A stretch of DNA of 64,000 nucleotides from Macrobrachium rosenbergii. Taxonomy: Eukaryota > Arthropoda > Malacostraca > Decapoda > Palaemonidae. The DNA is taken from assembly GCF_040412425.1 (NCBI RefSeq), contig NC_089749.1:16190162-16254161 (forward strand), in the 5' to 3' direction. Positions 23,080 to 38,000 of the stretch are shown here, piece after piece (within the stretch, counting starts at the first letter, position 1; each line of letters starts with the position of its first letter). A program made the translations under genes and the position numbers. The notes beneath the pieces are model-generated. The model made no database searches. It was given only the letters and a program-made list of their open reading frames with translations, and was not told the DNA's origin.

Positions 23080-26000
23080 GTTGTTACTGTAACTTCATTC
23101 TAAAAGGGGATATTTATATGGAATTTGGAGATGCCTTTTGAGAAAAAATTATTATACTGTAATGGGAAATAGCAAATCAGCAATACTTTATGCAGTACTG
23201 TACTTTATGGTTTAAAAATATGCATTTGTGATACGTTACATATTATATTGTTCTTGGAAATTGCCTTATGTAAACATTTGCTCAATTGTGCTTTCTATCC
23301 ATCAGTGTTGATGAAGCAGTAATGATAATTTGAATAAAAATGGTGTTCCAAGTCACAGAAGGTAATGTTAAAAAAAACCAAAAATATTCTGTTTTAATGA
23401 TTTTTTCATCTCCAAAGCTGGAACATAATAGAACTAGGGTACCTAATGGTCGTATTTTTATTTTGGAATTAATTGTGATTGTAAATTGTTTCATTGAAAG
23501 AGAGAGAGAGAGAGAGAGAGAATTGTCATGTTATTCACTTTTCATTTTTAATTCACAGGTACAGATGGATAAAGAACGGCAAAGATTTTGACTGGCAGAC
23601 ATATGACAACCGAATCTCTCAGCAACCTGGCAGAGGTACTCTTGTTATCACTTCGCCCAGGGATGAAGATCTTGGTATGTATCAAGAGATTTGTTAGTGG
23701 TTCATTGTTTCTTGCTTATCATCTCCTTTTTGTTTCCTATTTCTTGATTAAACATATGTCAAGAATCAAGATTGTTTTTTGACATATAAAGCAAATTACT
23801 GTAGGTTTTATTCCTCAGAGCTAGAATAAGCATTTAGTTGGAGGCAAAGTACTGTACTAATTATTTTGTGTAATTTCCATGCTTTTTTGTCCTTTGACCA
23901 ACCTTGGTAGTTTTATGAAATTACTGTTAACCTGAATACCTTCATTGAACTTGGACGCCTTAATTAGCTGTCTTGCTCTTTTGCTTGTTATTTCATATTT
24001 TAACATTTGATGATAGATGGAATACCAGGTCTTTGGTCTTTGCTGTGACATTTGGAATTTTACAAAGTGCAAATATTGTATGTATTCTCATTTGGTGCTT
24101 TGACATTTTGTACAATTGAAAGTACTGTCCTGTTTTTGTCCACTGATTTTTAAGTTTCAGTATTTGGCCTTTGTGTTTAACTATGTAGGTAGAAAACAGT
24201 TTTCATGATAAGGATGTCTTTTCTATTGCAGATATATTTTTCAGTTTTCCATTTGTCTCATGATGCATATATTGTATTTAGAAGGGCAGATACTTTACAT
24301 ATTGTGTAGCACTTTTGTGTGGAATTGACAACATGGTTGAGACAGGTAATCACTGATAGTCCTTACACTTCACAGGTCAGTACCAGTGCTTTGCCACAAA
24401 TGAGATGGGAACTGCCACTTCAAATTCTGTGTTCGTAAGAAAGTCTGAACTCAACAACTTCAAGAATGAAGATCCTGTGACAATACAAGTCAGTGAGGGA
24501 GAACCAGCCCAGCTTAAGTGCCAGCCCCCAGATGGTTATCCCAAACCCTATGTATATTGGATGATCCAGGTAAGAATACTTTTGTGTTCATTCAATAAAA
24601 TTAGGTACAAGATAAATGAAATTCTTTTCTTTTTAGTTGCCAAAGTAAAGACTGAGCATGGTGCTAGACTGCATTTATACCTTAAGGGAAAGAAATCTTT
24701 TCTGTATAGGTTTTCATCCAAAAAAGATTATGGGTAAAGAAAACAATTAAAAAAGGTTTTCATAGGTATTACTGGAGTCATGCTTTAGCAACTGAAAAAA
24801 AGGCTGAAATCTCAAAGACTGAAATGGTTTGGATATGTGATGAGAAGGGATGAGCAACAGAGAGCCTTAATATCAGTGGATATGAAAGTAGCAGGGAAAG
24901 ACAAGTAGAAAGGTATGGCATTCAATGAAAAAGGCTTTTATGAAGACCTACACCAGATAGGAATTCTGGTAGAAAGTCTACAAGAAAAAAGAGTGTGAAG
25001 AAAACTCATTTCACATCTGACCCCAAAGAGGGAACATTTGATAGAAAGGGAGTATAATGTTGTCCAGAACTTACTATATTTGGAATGAGTAGTACTTCAT
25101 GAAGTTTTGGGAACGGAGTGAGAAGCTTCTCTTTTTTTATTTTAATCTTATTTGAACATCAAGAAAAATTCTAAATACTCTAGTAAAAATTATGCAAAAA
25201 TCTAACAAAGGCAGCTACATAGTTTTATTTAAAATGGAAAATATAAGATCATTTAGGCCTTTTGGCCATTCGACCTAATTTCAAAATACATATCCTCAAC
25301 TAGATGTTGTTTTTATCTGGTGACAGGGGTGAAAGTAGCTATATGGCCTACAGTAAAAGTTGGAAAACTACAAACCCTTATGCTTTAACAGGCTATAGTA
25401 GCTAGCTTTGAATGGAGGAGGTGCATACAAGCAGAAAAAAAAATATTGAATGGCCTTTTATGTCTCTGGACACTTGTATTTGGCCCAGTCTGCTTGTTCA
25501 AGTTGTATATTGAAGGCAATTTAATTTTCTTTGCAGGATGACAGAGGTGCTTTACGCAGCATTAATTCTTCAAGAATGACAGTAGATCCAGAAGGCTCAC
25601 TGTTTTTCAGCAACGTCACTCGGTTTGATGAGTCAAATGATTTTACTTACGCTTGTTCAGCAACTTCTACATTCCGTAATGAGTACAAGTTAGGCAACAG
25701 AGTGTACCTCCGTGTATATCAGAGTGGAAGCACAGCAGTCCAAACAAAGAATGAGCCACAACAACAGTATGTTTCTCGTAAAAATACTGTTATACTGAAA
25801 GGGAAGACTCTACAGCTATGGTGCATCTTCAGTGGCACGTAAGTCATTGCTCATCGTTTTTAATACTGTAGTATTATAGATGGTAAACTTTAGTATAAAT
25901 TTAATTGTACTGCAGCTCTGCATATGCTTACAATCTTTTTAATGTTATCGTGCTGACATCAAGAGCTTTATGTTTTACGAGGTCTGGTATTCTTCATATT

Positions 26001-29000
26001 TTTTGCAGACCGCTTCCTGAAATGCGATGGAAAAAGAGTAACAATTCGGTTGCTGTTAGTTTACCCATTGAGCGGGTGGACTATGAAAATTATGGAAAGA
26101 CGTTGGTCATTCGATATGTTGACTTTGAGGATGAAGGACAATATGAGTGTGAAGCCAGTAATGGAGTAGGAGTAGCCAAGTCTTATTCCATGAATGTTAA
26201 AGTTGAAGGTAATTAGAAATTTTTCCATGAAAATTTACTGATGGATGTTAAGACTCAGTGTACTTACTTCAAGATATGGAATGAGAATTTACAGATATTG
26301 TAAGCATTACAGTATGGAAGTTGCAGTTTTATAAACCATGTTTATATTTTCAGCCATTCCCTACTTTGAAAGAGAACCAGAAGTAGAAAATAAAGCAGAA
26401 GGTGAGACTGCTGTGTTCTATTGTGAAGCTGGTGGACGACCTCCACCAAAGCAGACCTGGATATATAATGGTATGCCCATCACATCCGCCCCAAAGAATC
26501 CCCGTCGAATTGTGGAACCAAACAAAATCACTATTTATAACTTGACCAAAGAAGATACTGGAAATTATGGCTGCAATGCTACGAATGATCATGGCTATGT
26601 CTACAAAGATGTCTATGTCAATGTGCTGGGTAAGTTTTCTGCTGTAGTCATGTAAAAAAATTTTCATTATTATTTGACTTTATTTTAGCTGAGAATGTGT
26701 TTTTAATGACAGTGATCTTGAAGCAGTCAGAATATTTTCTGAGAATACTCGTGAGCATTTTCTGCCTTTGGGCACAATGATAAGTAAATAGGGATGTTTC
26801 TTGTAAATCTTGTTTACTATTGCCAGTTGTACGTAGTTTTATGTGGCTATATATGTGGCGTCAGATTTCATTCGTGAATATTTATGAAGTGAAGTGTTTT
26901 CTTAAAATGAGATTTTTCCAGGCTACTGTATTATAGTGTACAGCATAGTATTTTTAAGTGCTTCTCAGTGTATGATTTGCCATAGGTAAATCATTGCAGG
27001 AATGTTCAAGTACAAGATAATCTTTTACTATGGTTGGGTTAATTTAAATAGTTGCTGTGTAGTTCGTGATCTGGAAGTTTTGTACTTCCCATAAAAATTT
27101 TTGCTCTTTATTGAGAAGCATGATTCCGCCCTCTTTTATGTGAAATAAATCTGTGGTGTATTACAAGATCCATGTGTTTTTTCCAGCATTGCCTCCTGAG
27201 ATTCGTGTTCCTCCAAGTGACGTGAGCTCTGTCGATGGCAAAGAGGTAAACATGACGTGCCGTGTCTTTGGAGCGCCAAAGCCTCGAATCACTTGGATCA
27301 GGGATGGTCACGAGCTAACAGGTGGACGTTACCAAGTAACTGATGCTGGAGACCTTGTCATTAAGTGAGTTGCTTTAGTTTAGTTTCAGTAAGATCTGTA
27401 ATGCCTGAAAATAGCTTACGGTTACTGTACTATTTACTGTATTTTGTGCAATTATCATTTCTTATCTGGGGTATTATTTACAGGAGTGGTAGACTTTGTT
27501 TTAATTTTAAATTTTACAAATCATTATTGCCTATTTTTATTTAAATTTTTTTAGTCTCTGTTTAATGTTGTCCTTTTATTCAAAATGTGCTATTTATTTT
27601 GAAGGTACAGTATGTCTTTCATATTCGGATTTTAATAGATTTTTTAACACTTGATAATTGCTTGTACTGTGACAGTTTTTTGTATGCTTTTTCTCTTTTA
27701 TTCTTTCACTTATCTGATTTTGTCATTGTTAATCTTTGTGCATTGGAGTTTATCCATCATATTTTATCCTAAGGTTTAGTTAGGATAAAGCTCTAACAAA
27801 ATTTTGAAATTTTCTGTTCTTTTATATATTAATTTGGTTTTTGCCAAATAGAAGTCTGTGTGATCAAAACCATATTTGATTATGGTTTTTGTCAGTTGGA
27901 TTTATCATTGTTTGTTAGTAACGTGCCAATTTTCTGTATCTTTTCAGAGATGTAACCTTTACTGATGCTGGTAATTATATTTGCTTTGCTGAGAATAAGT
28001 TTGGCAAACAGGAAGCTGAAGGCTCATTGGTTGTCAAAAAGCGCACAGAGATCACTGAAAAACCAGAAGATTATGAAGTTGCAGCTGGACAAACAGCCAC
28101 ATTTAGGTATTAAATGAAATATTATTATTAAGACATGCTGCTTGAAATTAGTACAGTATCATGAAATAATGAATTTGATAATTTGGATGTCATGAATGAC
28201 TGATAAATAGATTACGTAGTACATTCAAATGTTTTTGTAAAAAAATAAATTACTCATGCATGGAACTTTTCTGCCTAGATTTTTCTAGACTAAGATGTTA
28301 CACTTTTATCCAGAGTACACTATATGCTCATGTGTGACATTTACAGGTGTAATGCAGTTACGGATAGTGATTTAGAGCTGAGCATCGAGTGGTTGACTGA
28401 TGGTAAAAATATTGATTTTGAGCAAGAACCTCGTTTTGTACAACAGTCCGATTCTTCTTTAAGTATTACCAAGACCACCGAACTTGATTCTGGCGTTTAC
28501 ACATGTGTTGCCTCAACAGAGCTGGATGAAGTTACTGCCTCAGCTACGCTTATTGTCCAAGGTAAAGTGAATAGTTTTTATACATAAGTTGCAATGCCCA
28601 CTGAGTGTATGAATATTCCATTAAGCAATGTAGGCTTTCTGTGATATATTTTCCCCAAATTTGAACTAGTCAGTGAATTTGACTTAGAGATGAGGAATTT
28701 AATTATTTATAGTAGTATTAGCTTGAGACTAACTCCAGACACTTATAATATGACCTCTTGTGGTCAGTTGTCAATCATTTAGAATTACACTTAGCATTTT
28801 TCAATAGACATATTTTGTGTGAAGATGTCATGGTCATTGTGATTTGTCTGGATTCCAATAACTGTCAATTATGTCACTTAGTGAAGTATTGAAGCTTACA
28901 AAAGCTTTTTGCTTGAATCTAAAAATTATGTCTGAACTAAAGAGTATGTGTTAGTAGTTATTCTTGTCTCTGCAAAACAACCTTTTTAACATTTTAATGT

Positions 29001-32000
29001 GTACTAATCTTTCTTTTGCAACTTTTCAATTTTTTATAGATGTCCCCAACCCACCAGTACTATTACCAGTTGCTTGCAATGACCGGGATGCAAGTGTTGA
29101 GTGGCAACCCATGGGTGATAATAGAGCTCCTATTTTGGGCTACATTATCCAGTTTAATACTAGTTTCACACCGGATACCTGGGAAAATGCATTCGATTCT
29201 GTTCCTGCTACAAGTACACAATTCAATGTAAGTTACCAACTCTTCAGTGAAATTTCATTCAAGTTGTCATGGTTTTTATGCTGATGATATTGATATTGAT
29301 GATGTTTGCATGTCAGTTTTGTCTTCTACACTCTTTTTTATTGCTTAACATATTAATGGCTTTCTGACTGTTTTCAGATCAATTTGAGCCCCTGGGCTAA
29401 TTACACCTTTAGAGTCATTGCTCGAAACAAGATTGGGCCTTCCTTACCATCAGATCACTCAGCAATGTGCACAACTCCTCAAGATGTTCCTTACAAAAAT
29501 CCAGATGGCGTAGAGGGCAAGGGTTCAACCCCTCAAAACTTGGTTATAAAGTGGTCGGTAAGTTATAAGGTTTTGCTGGTGGGTAGTTTTTAAGGATCAT
29601 TTTTGCTCTGTGGTAGGATGTGTGCGTATACTATACTGTACATACATTTTTTTAAAAATATTTGGCATGGTATCTATTAATGCAAAATGGTCAAAACTGT
29701 TAACATCAATTTTCTATTTCAGCCCATGCCAGAAATTGATCATAACGGTCCTGGTTTCAAGTACAGAGTTTATTACAAGCGTGGAGACATAGATAATGCA
29801 CAGTGGCAGACCTATGAAGTTACCGACTGGGAGCAAGATCATTTTGTTGTACCCAACCAGCCCACATTCAAACCTTACCGGATTAAAGTGGAAGCCCACA
29901 ATGAAAAGGGACAGGCTCACGTTGCAGCTCCTGAATATGAGGGATGGTCTGGAGAAGATGGTAAGACTTTAAGGATAGATTTATATAACAGTACTTTCTT
30001 ATTACTTTGTTTAGGATATATTACTGTATATATTGTAGTGAAGGGCTTGGGTTTATTTTGGGTTTTCCTGAAAGAGAGCTTGAATGTAGCTAAGTATAGA
30101 GGCTGACACCTGACTCCATTAACTTTGTATCCTGTTCATTTAGCATAGTGTAAGAGAAATGACAAAAGGTGTGTTAGATTATCACAGTTTAGTTTGTTCA
30201 GTACAGTTTATATAATATATGAGTATACAGTAAACCCCCTGTATTAGCAGTCTCACCTATTCGTGGATTCCTCTGCGGAATGTTTATACACATTATTCGT
30301 GGAAAATTCGCCCATTCGCGGTATTTTTGTCTGAGAAATATTCACTAATTACTGTATTTTCATATCATTTTCATGACTAAATGCACTTTTTGTGATAAAA
30401 CTATTAAAATACTCAGGTATAAGCATTTTTAGTTTTTTTTTGTGTTTGAACTATCAAAATAGGCAGTTCTAAGTGTTTTTAGAGGGGTTTTAAGTATTCG
30501 CAGTTTTTACCTATTCAAGGGGGGGATGTGGTATGCATCCCCCACGAATACGGGGGGGTTTATGTAGTATCTCAGCAAAATCACAATGGATATATGATAA
30601 ATACCAGTTATAGATTATGCTTGTGATGAAGTCTTGCCAAAGGACATATGAGAGGAAGTTACTGCACTAAATAGACCATCATGCCTCTTAGTTTAATATC
30701 ACAGCCTCCTAGCTTGCTCTATCCATGTTTGCAATACCTGATAGCAGATGTTGTTCATTATCTAGCAAAAGCCTGCAATAGAATTTATCTAAAGGTTTTC
30801 ATGTATGTGAAAAGTAGTCCCTGTGGAATTTAGTTGACGTTTCATCAATTTTGTAGTAAGTGTATTGGTTTACAAAAATTTTTATTGTATTCTTCTTCGT
30901 TGCAGTACCAAATGAAGCGCCAACAAACTTGACATTGGTAGAGCTAAGAGATGCAACTACTGCTCTGCTGTCCTGGAACCCTGTATCACCTGAGTCTGTA
31001 CGAGGACATTTCAAAGGCTACAAGGTAGTTTCCTGTTTTTTTTTTTCATATTTTGGAACACCCAACTTCAAACATCATGAAATGATTACTATTTGAAGCT
31101 TGTATGAAAGTATTTTATTGGGAACAAAACAAGCTCTGTTAAATGCATGATGAATAATATGTACATGTATGGGGTATTGCAAAGTCTTCAGCATTATTGA
31201 AATATGTTTTTAAAAGAATTAATTTTTTCATAAAAAGCTCTTGCATATTAGTCCATTTCTTAAATCTGAAACTGTCCCAAATGTGCCAGTCTTTCCAAAA
31301 GAAAATTGTAGTCAGTCAGTAGTACTGCATATACATAAGCAGATCTTGTGGTTTCAAACAGCCAGCAGAGTAAAAATTTTTTGTGTCAGATCCCAGAACT
31401 GTAAAAGTATAACAAAGTGAAGTCAAAATGAAAAATGCCAGCCCCTTGGAGCACTGTTGTAGATGCAAGGAGAATGGTTTTACTGGGTACCCCAAACCTT
31501 GGAATCTCCCCATACATGCACAGTATTACTAGCCAAATTCTGTTTTTTCCAAGAGGACTGAAGTGTCAGGGACCATTTTGGATGCAAGATATTGGATATA
31601 GTTTTAAGTATAATAGGTTTGCTGTGAAACAAAGTTGTAAAGGATAATGGAAGGTGGAGTAGTTCTTATGATCATGGTTGTTGTGAGAACAATATGAACA
31701 ATTTCTTAAGTCTAGCACGCATATCATTTTTCAGATTCAAACTTGGACTGAAAATGAGAGTGAGGAAAAGGCTCGTGACATCATAGTGGAAAACAACAAT
31801 GAACCAAGGGCTCTGGTTACTTCCTTTGTTCCCTTCACAAGGAACTTTGTTAGAGTGTTGGTATTCAATGGTGCTTATGATGGGCCTCCAAGTGAGTCGC
31901 TGAGTTTCGTGACCCCAGAAGGAAGTAAGTAATTTATTGTAATATTTTATTGTGTAATTATTGTTAATGGTATAACTGTATTTCCCTAACACTCTCTCTT

Positions 32001-35000
32001 TTTCTTCTGAGGCAGGACTTGATAAATTCAGCAGGTATTTTTATTTGCTTCCAAGGATCTTTTGTAGCAAAGTGATAAGAGCACAACAATCATAAATTTT
32101 GTTGTTGTCAGTCGTGTGGACTATAAAGGGTGTGACCTGCAGGTAAATAGAAATGGATTAAAAATCCTCAAGAGATTAGAGATGAACTCTCTCTCTCAGG
32201 AAAAGATACTGCTAATTTGATTCTCTTTAACCAATGGGTACAATATTAGCACTATGCACACATCTTTGAAAGAAAAAAAACAAACGAATTTTGTTGTTGT
32301 CAGTCGTGTGGACTATAAAGGGTGTGACCAGCAGGTAAACAGAAATGGATTAACATTCCTCGAGAGATTAAAGAGACGAATTTTGTTTTGAAGGTATGTC
32401 AGTGTAGCATTAGTAAATATCTTCTGAAGCAAAAAAAATTCTTTTGTTGCTGAAGAATCACTAAACCAACAATTTTGCACTCAAAGTAATAAGAAGGAAT
32501 TCATTTTACTCTTCATGTAATCAGTAAAATACATATACTGTACTATCAAAAACTGCATACTCTGTTCAAAACACACGTACTTACGTCACTTATCGTCAGC
32601 TTGACATGAGCAAAACGTTCTTTCTCAGACAGAATACAGTTAAAACCAGATTGGCTGGCTGGTTACCATGGTGAACTGTTAGTCAGTGACAGCCCTCTAC
32701 TTTTGTTCCAGTCATATATGCAGTCTCAAATTGTGTGTAGTATGGCACCAACTTTGAACGTTGCCATGATTTTACTGCTGTTGGAAATAATTACTCAATA
32801 ATTTGATTTATATAATTATTTCTTCATGAAAACAAGCATTTAACAATAATTTTATCTTTAATATAGTGGTATGAAAAATCCCACTCAGTGACATGCCTAA
32901 TCTCATAAGGTAGGCCTACGTCATCACTCGTGAATCATATTCCTGGACCGTCCTCAGATGTACGACTGCAAATTGATTACGACGTTAGTGACAATAAAGA
33001 ACAACCCTCTCTAAGATTGATATGATGAAATGTAGTTTATAGTCTTACTTATTTAAAATTCTCAAGTTGAATTCTAGTTATTTTGATTATGTATATTTTT
33101 GTGTTTTACAGCATGTTTTTGTTGAAAATAAAATGTGTCAGTGAACATAGTCTTAATTACGTATCCCACTGTTTTATTTTTGATCTTAATTATCTCATAT
33201 TCATTTAACAGTATATTAATATAAATAATAATAAACTATAATGAATAAATAAACTTTAATGAAAAAACATAAAAAAAATGTTTTTGCTCCAATAGTGGTG
33301 CTTGATTATGCTCTTGACCCCACAGTTCAGAAATCCAAAAAATTCCAAAAACCAAAACACATCTGGCCCCAAGGATTTTGGATGAAGGATTCTGTGTGCT
33401 TATTAGTAGACTGCCATTTATGTTAAATTATGCAGAATTACAATTGAAATCTATTTTCTTTTTAAAGTGCTAATTGAACAAAGTGACAAATATTAATGAT
33501 AAATTTACTTTGCTAACAGAGCCTGGACCTGTAGACTCACTTGATGCTATACCAATGGGGTCATCAGCATTCTTCTTAATTTGGAAGAAACCAAAGCAGC
33601 CCAATGGTATTTTGACTGGATATCATATTTACTACCAAGAAGTTGATGGAACAAACACTGGGATTACTTCAGAACGTGATCCCCCAATCAGGGATCCTTT
33701 AGTTACGAGGGCTAAATTGGCTTCCCTTCAGCCAGGAACAAAGTACAGAATTACCATTCGTGCTGCAACTGAGGTTGGTGCAAGCCTTTTTCTCTCACAG
33801 TTGTTTCATAGACTTGATTTCCCATTTTACAGGTATATTTAGTGGGTATATACTCAGGTAAACAGGGGAAGTTACGTACTATTTGATTATAACCTTCTGA
33901 AGATATGTTTTTCATGTTTATTTTGGATAAAGTATACATCTCTGATATTTTTCAGATGGGTCAAGGTTTTCCATACTACATTGAACGTACAACTCGTTCT
34001 ACTGGAGCCGATCCTCCAGGCAAGCCATCTTTCATATGGCAACATATAAGCACCAAAACTGGAATACCAGCAATCAAGATCACATGGATTCCCAACACTG
34101 AGACTAACCCAGGATCACACTTTTACGTCAAATACAAGTGAGTTCTCCATCTGGACAGGTCAAAGTTTTGTTACATTCACAATAAAAGAAACAATTTGAT
34201 GAAATAAAACCGCACTCTGCAAAGTTTTATTACTTTTACTTATCTTTCAGGTTGTACGGAGAAAGCATGTTCCAGGAGACAAAGCCAGAGTTGTATCAGG
34301 ATTTCACTGTTCTTGAAGGCCTAGAGGAAAACCAGACTTACCAAGTGTGTGTTGTTGCTGTGGATGGAGAGTTTTCTACAGAATCTGATATTGAAGAAAT
34401 TGACACCAGGACATCAGTTGGGGTAAGTGCATTTTATGGTGGCCAACCCCTATGGGAGTTAAGTGTTTTAATTCAGTGGTATGGTTGAACCAAGTAATTA
34501 GTAGTAGTACATAGTAATATATAAGCAAAAAACATGAAACAGTAGTGTCTTTCTCCTGAATTTCATATCTTGTTACATTCAGTGCTTTAGATACTTCACC
34601 TCTTCTCATTTCAGTTCAGAAATTTCCATACATCCACTTTTTATTTTTGTCTGTTACTTCTTCCAAGGTTATGGTTTTGGTTTGGTTTGTGTGTCCGTTA
34701 GTTCAATTACAGGAAAAATAATGAGCAGGTTTTGAAAATTTTAATTTTTAAGACACACTATATTCAGGGAACAGTTGTTTAGATTTTGGTATGAACCAGT
34801 GTGCATGTCAGTCCTGGAATTTCACATTTTCTTAACTTTCATTGTGATTCATATGCTTTTAACAATTTCTTGCTTTTATGAGAAAGTGTGACACATTATT
34901 TTCAGATTAGTGCTAAGTGCATCAGAGGTATTTTGTGATCACTGATTGTCCAGTAGAATTGTTATGTGTTTGTATTTTGAGTCAACTCCACTTTTCTTCA

Positions 35001-38000
35001 CTGTCTGAACATTTACATTTTATTCATGAATGAGACTCAAACAGGAAGGAAACCACAGAACTGTGATGTTGGAGTGCTCATTCCACCTTGGTTTTATTTC
35101 GCCCCAGTCTTGTAATAAGAAATCAAGTAGCATTTTCTAGGCTAACAGCCTTTTTTTTTCCAGTAGAGCTGTAAATGTTCAATTTTGAGCAATTAGTATT
35201 GGGATTTGTTAAAACACTTATAAATTCCAAATCATTGTGCGGTTCAAGGATTCCTAACTTATTCGCCCTTGCTTGTGATTGTTTCCAGATGTTCATTACA
35301 GCTCACTTGGATAGATGGTATTTTGTATAGTATATTGTTAATTTTTCCCTCTTGAATCCTTTTTATTTCCACACTCACAATCCAATGCCATCATAGTACC
35401 TTACACCACATTAGGTGAACTCTTTTAGTACTTCTTATGGTACTAATATTTTTGTTGAAAATTTATTAATGTCTTGTTACTTTAAATTTTGATAATACAT
35501 AGCCTTGTATTGTTTCTTCTCTGCTAATATCTTTGAGTTACAGCTCTTGTGCTTTTACTTTTCTATTAAAAGAACATGTTTCTCTTTCTCTCTTTAAACT
35601 TCTCATCTGTTTCTCTTTCTCTCCTTAAACTTTTCATCTTTAACACTCTGAGAGAGCTCAGTAAGATGAGCTGTGTTTCACCTTGATTTCCCATGAAGGG
35701 ACTGTTATTGCTGTTGCAACCAGTAGCCATTTATTCTGACATGGTTCTTCTAGGGATAGGAACTTTCATTCATACCCGAGGAGAAAATTACCTGAGGTTG
35801 CATTTATAGTCTTGCTGATTTCTGGCCCCTTTGTTTATAGGTTGGGGACCATCCAAGTACAACTACCTAGAACTAACCCTCAAAACTCTTGGCTCTATGC
35901 AGTTGCTTTAAGTGAAGTTGTCTACAGTCTTTTAACCCTTTTCCAACTCCATTTTTTCTCATTTCATAACTATAGAGATTGGCTTTTTGTTCCTGAAATA
36001 TGTATAGCTTCTCTTAGTAAATACCTCCCGACCTATAAAATTTGAGTGGCCAACATAATTGAACAAGATGAAGCTCTTGTCTGGATCTGCTTGTTTTACT
36101 TGGTGGGATCCTGACATATTGATGAAGCATTCATCCATTTTAAGATTAATGAGTTGTGACAAACAATTGTAACTACTTTTTTTTGATATTAAGAAATATT
36201 TGTAATTAATTTTTCAGTTTTTTTATGTACATAACACAAATGTCATCAGAGCAGTGAATTGTGAACTGGAATTATGCTACCTAATAATACTAACGCACAA
36301 ATAGTCAGGTTATCCTATTTAAAAAAATGAGGTGCTCTATTTTAGAAGTTGGTTTCAGTTACTCTGCAACCTTTGTCATGTCAACTTAATCACTGTAGTC
36401 TGATTTTCTGCTTCTTTTTCTTGGGTATATAGGATTATTCATTTTCCAAAATGTTTCTCTTCCAGTCTGCCATATATAAGGGGCCAACCAACAGCATTGC
36501 CACTCGAGGATGGTTTATTGGAATGATGCTTGCTATTGCATTCTTGTTGCTGATCCTCATCATCGTATGTATTGTCAAGCGCAACCGAGGTGGCAAGTAT
36601 GCTGTCCATGAACGTGAGGCTGCACATGGCCGTACCGATTTTAACGAGGAACAGGGATTCCCTGAGTTTGCTCAGCCGTAAGTTTGTTTTGCTCTTTAGT
36701 TGTTTATGTGATTAATAAAAAAATAATTTTTTCTTAACATAATTTAGTACATAAAACTCCTCATGTTGAGCCAAGACAGGTGCTGTACTTGATGAGGTAT
36801 CTACAGTACTTGTCATTCTACTTGGTTCTTTTTTTGTCCATAAGTAGCTAGTATTCAGGAATAAGTCATGTCATGTTTTCTAAATGTTTTCAGTCTTGAT
36901 GGTGCAAAGCGTGATAGCTTGGGAAGTGATGTTAAAAACCCAATTGAATCGGATACAGACTCTATGGCTGAGTATGGTGATGGTGATACAGGTTAGTAAT
37001 AATTTAGTTTACTAGTATTTTGTGACTTTCAGCCCTCTAGTTCACAAGTGCAGTGTCTTTTGATTGAATTTTGACTAGTGTGTGTGTCTTTTCATTGGGA
37101 TGTCCATGATGAAAAGGCTGTCCTAACTTAGTCCTGCATATTGTACCACAGCTTGTTGGAGTCTGTTTTAATCCCCAGTAAACATCTTGATGTGATTAAT
37201 AGTTCAGTTGTATTGTGCATGGCTTGTTTGTAGTAACATCCTTTGTGTTTATGTTTCTTGACTTTTTTCCTTACTTTCAATTTCATAATTTTGTTGGAAA
37301 TTACAATATGAAATAAGACAACTGGAATATTTTGGACATTATGGGAAATGGTTTTTTTGCCGATAATCTTTTGTTTGGATTGTTATACCGATATCCCATA
37401 GGAATTGTCTTCTTCAACTACAAAGCAAGTAGTTGCCCTTATTAAACACCCCATTAGAGTTGTAGACTTAAAGAAGTGAAGATTTTATATGTTGAAACAT
37501 TTTACTAATATCTGTTGTGGTAAATAACCCCATATGTTCCAATTACAGAACTTTGATAGAATTTATTCTCCAGCCTTTTAGGGATTTTGAAAAATTTCAG
37601 TAACATATTTCAGGTATGAGTAACTTGCTTACATCAGTAAACATTGCAAATTTGTCAGATCAGCTGACAGTTGTCAGTCCTGCTTGCAATTAGAAAAATG
37701 GAATTGGCAGAATTTTTTATTTCTATTTGTACTTGCAAAAATATTTTACTTTAATTAATGACAAAGTATGCGAGCAGTTATTATTACACATCCATGCTAC
37801 CTTTATTTGATGAGCAAATACTGACATTGCAAGTACTCATTTTGACCATCTTGAATGTACACTGACCACAGTGTTGAGCATCATTTGTTTATTGTCAAGG
37901 CTACTGACTTGAATGCTCAATGACATTTGAAATTAATGTATTTGAAATAATTGTTCATAACCAAAAGGTGAATTTTGCGCCCAGTGGTTGAATTTTATTA

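Noticed and set aside
26350..26667. 105-codon minus-strand frame
   Set aside because: Shadow of neuroglian Ig4 exon.
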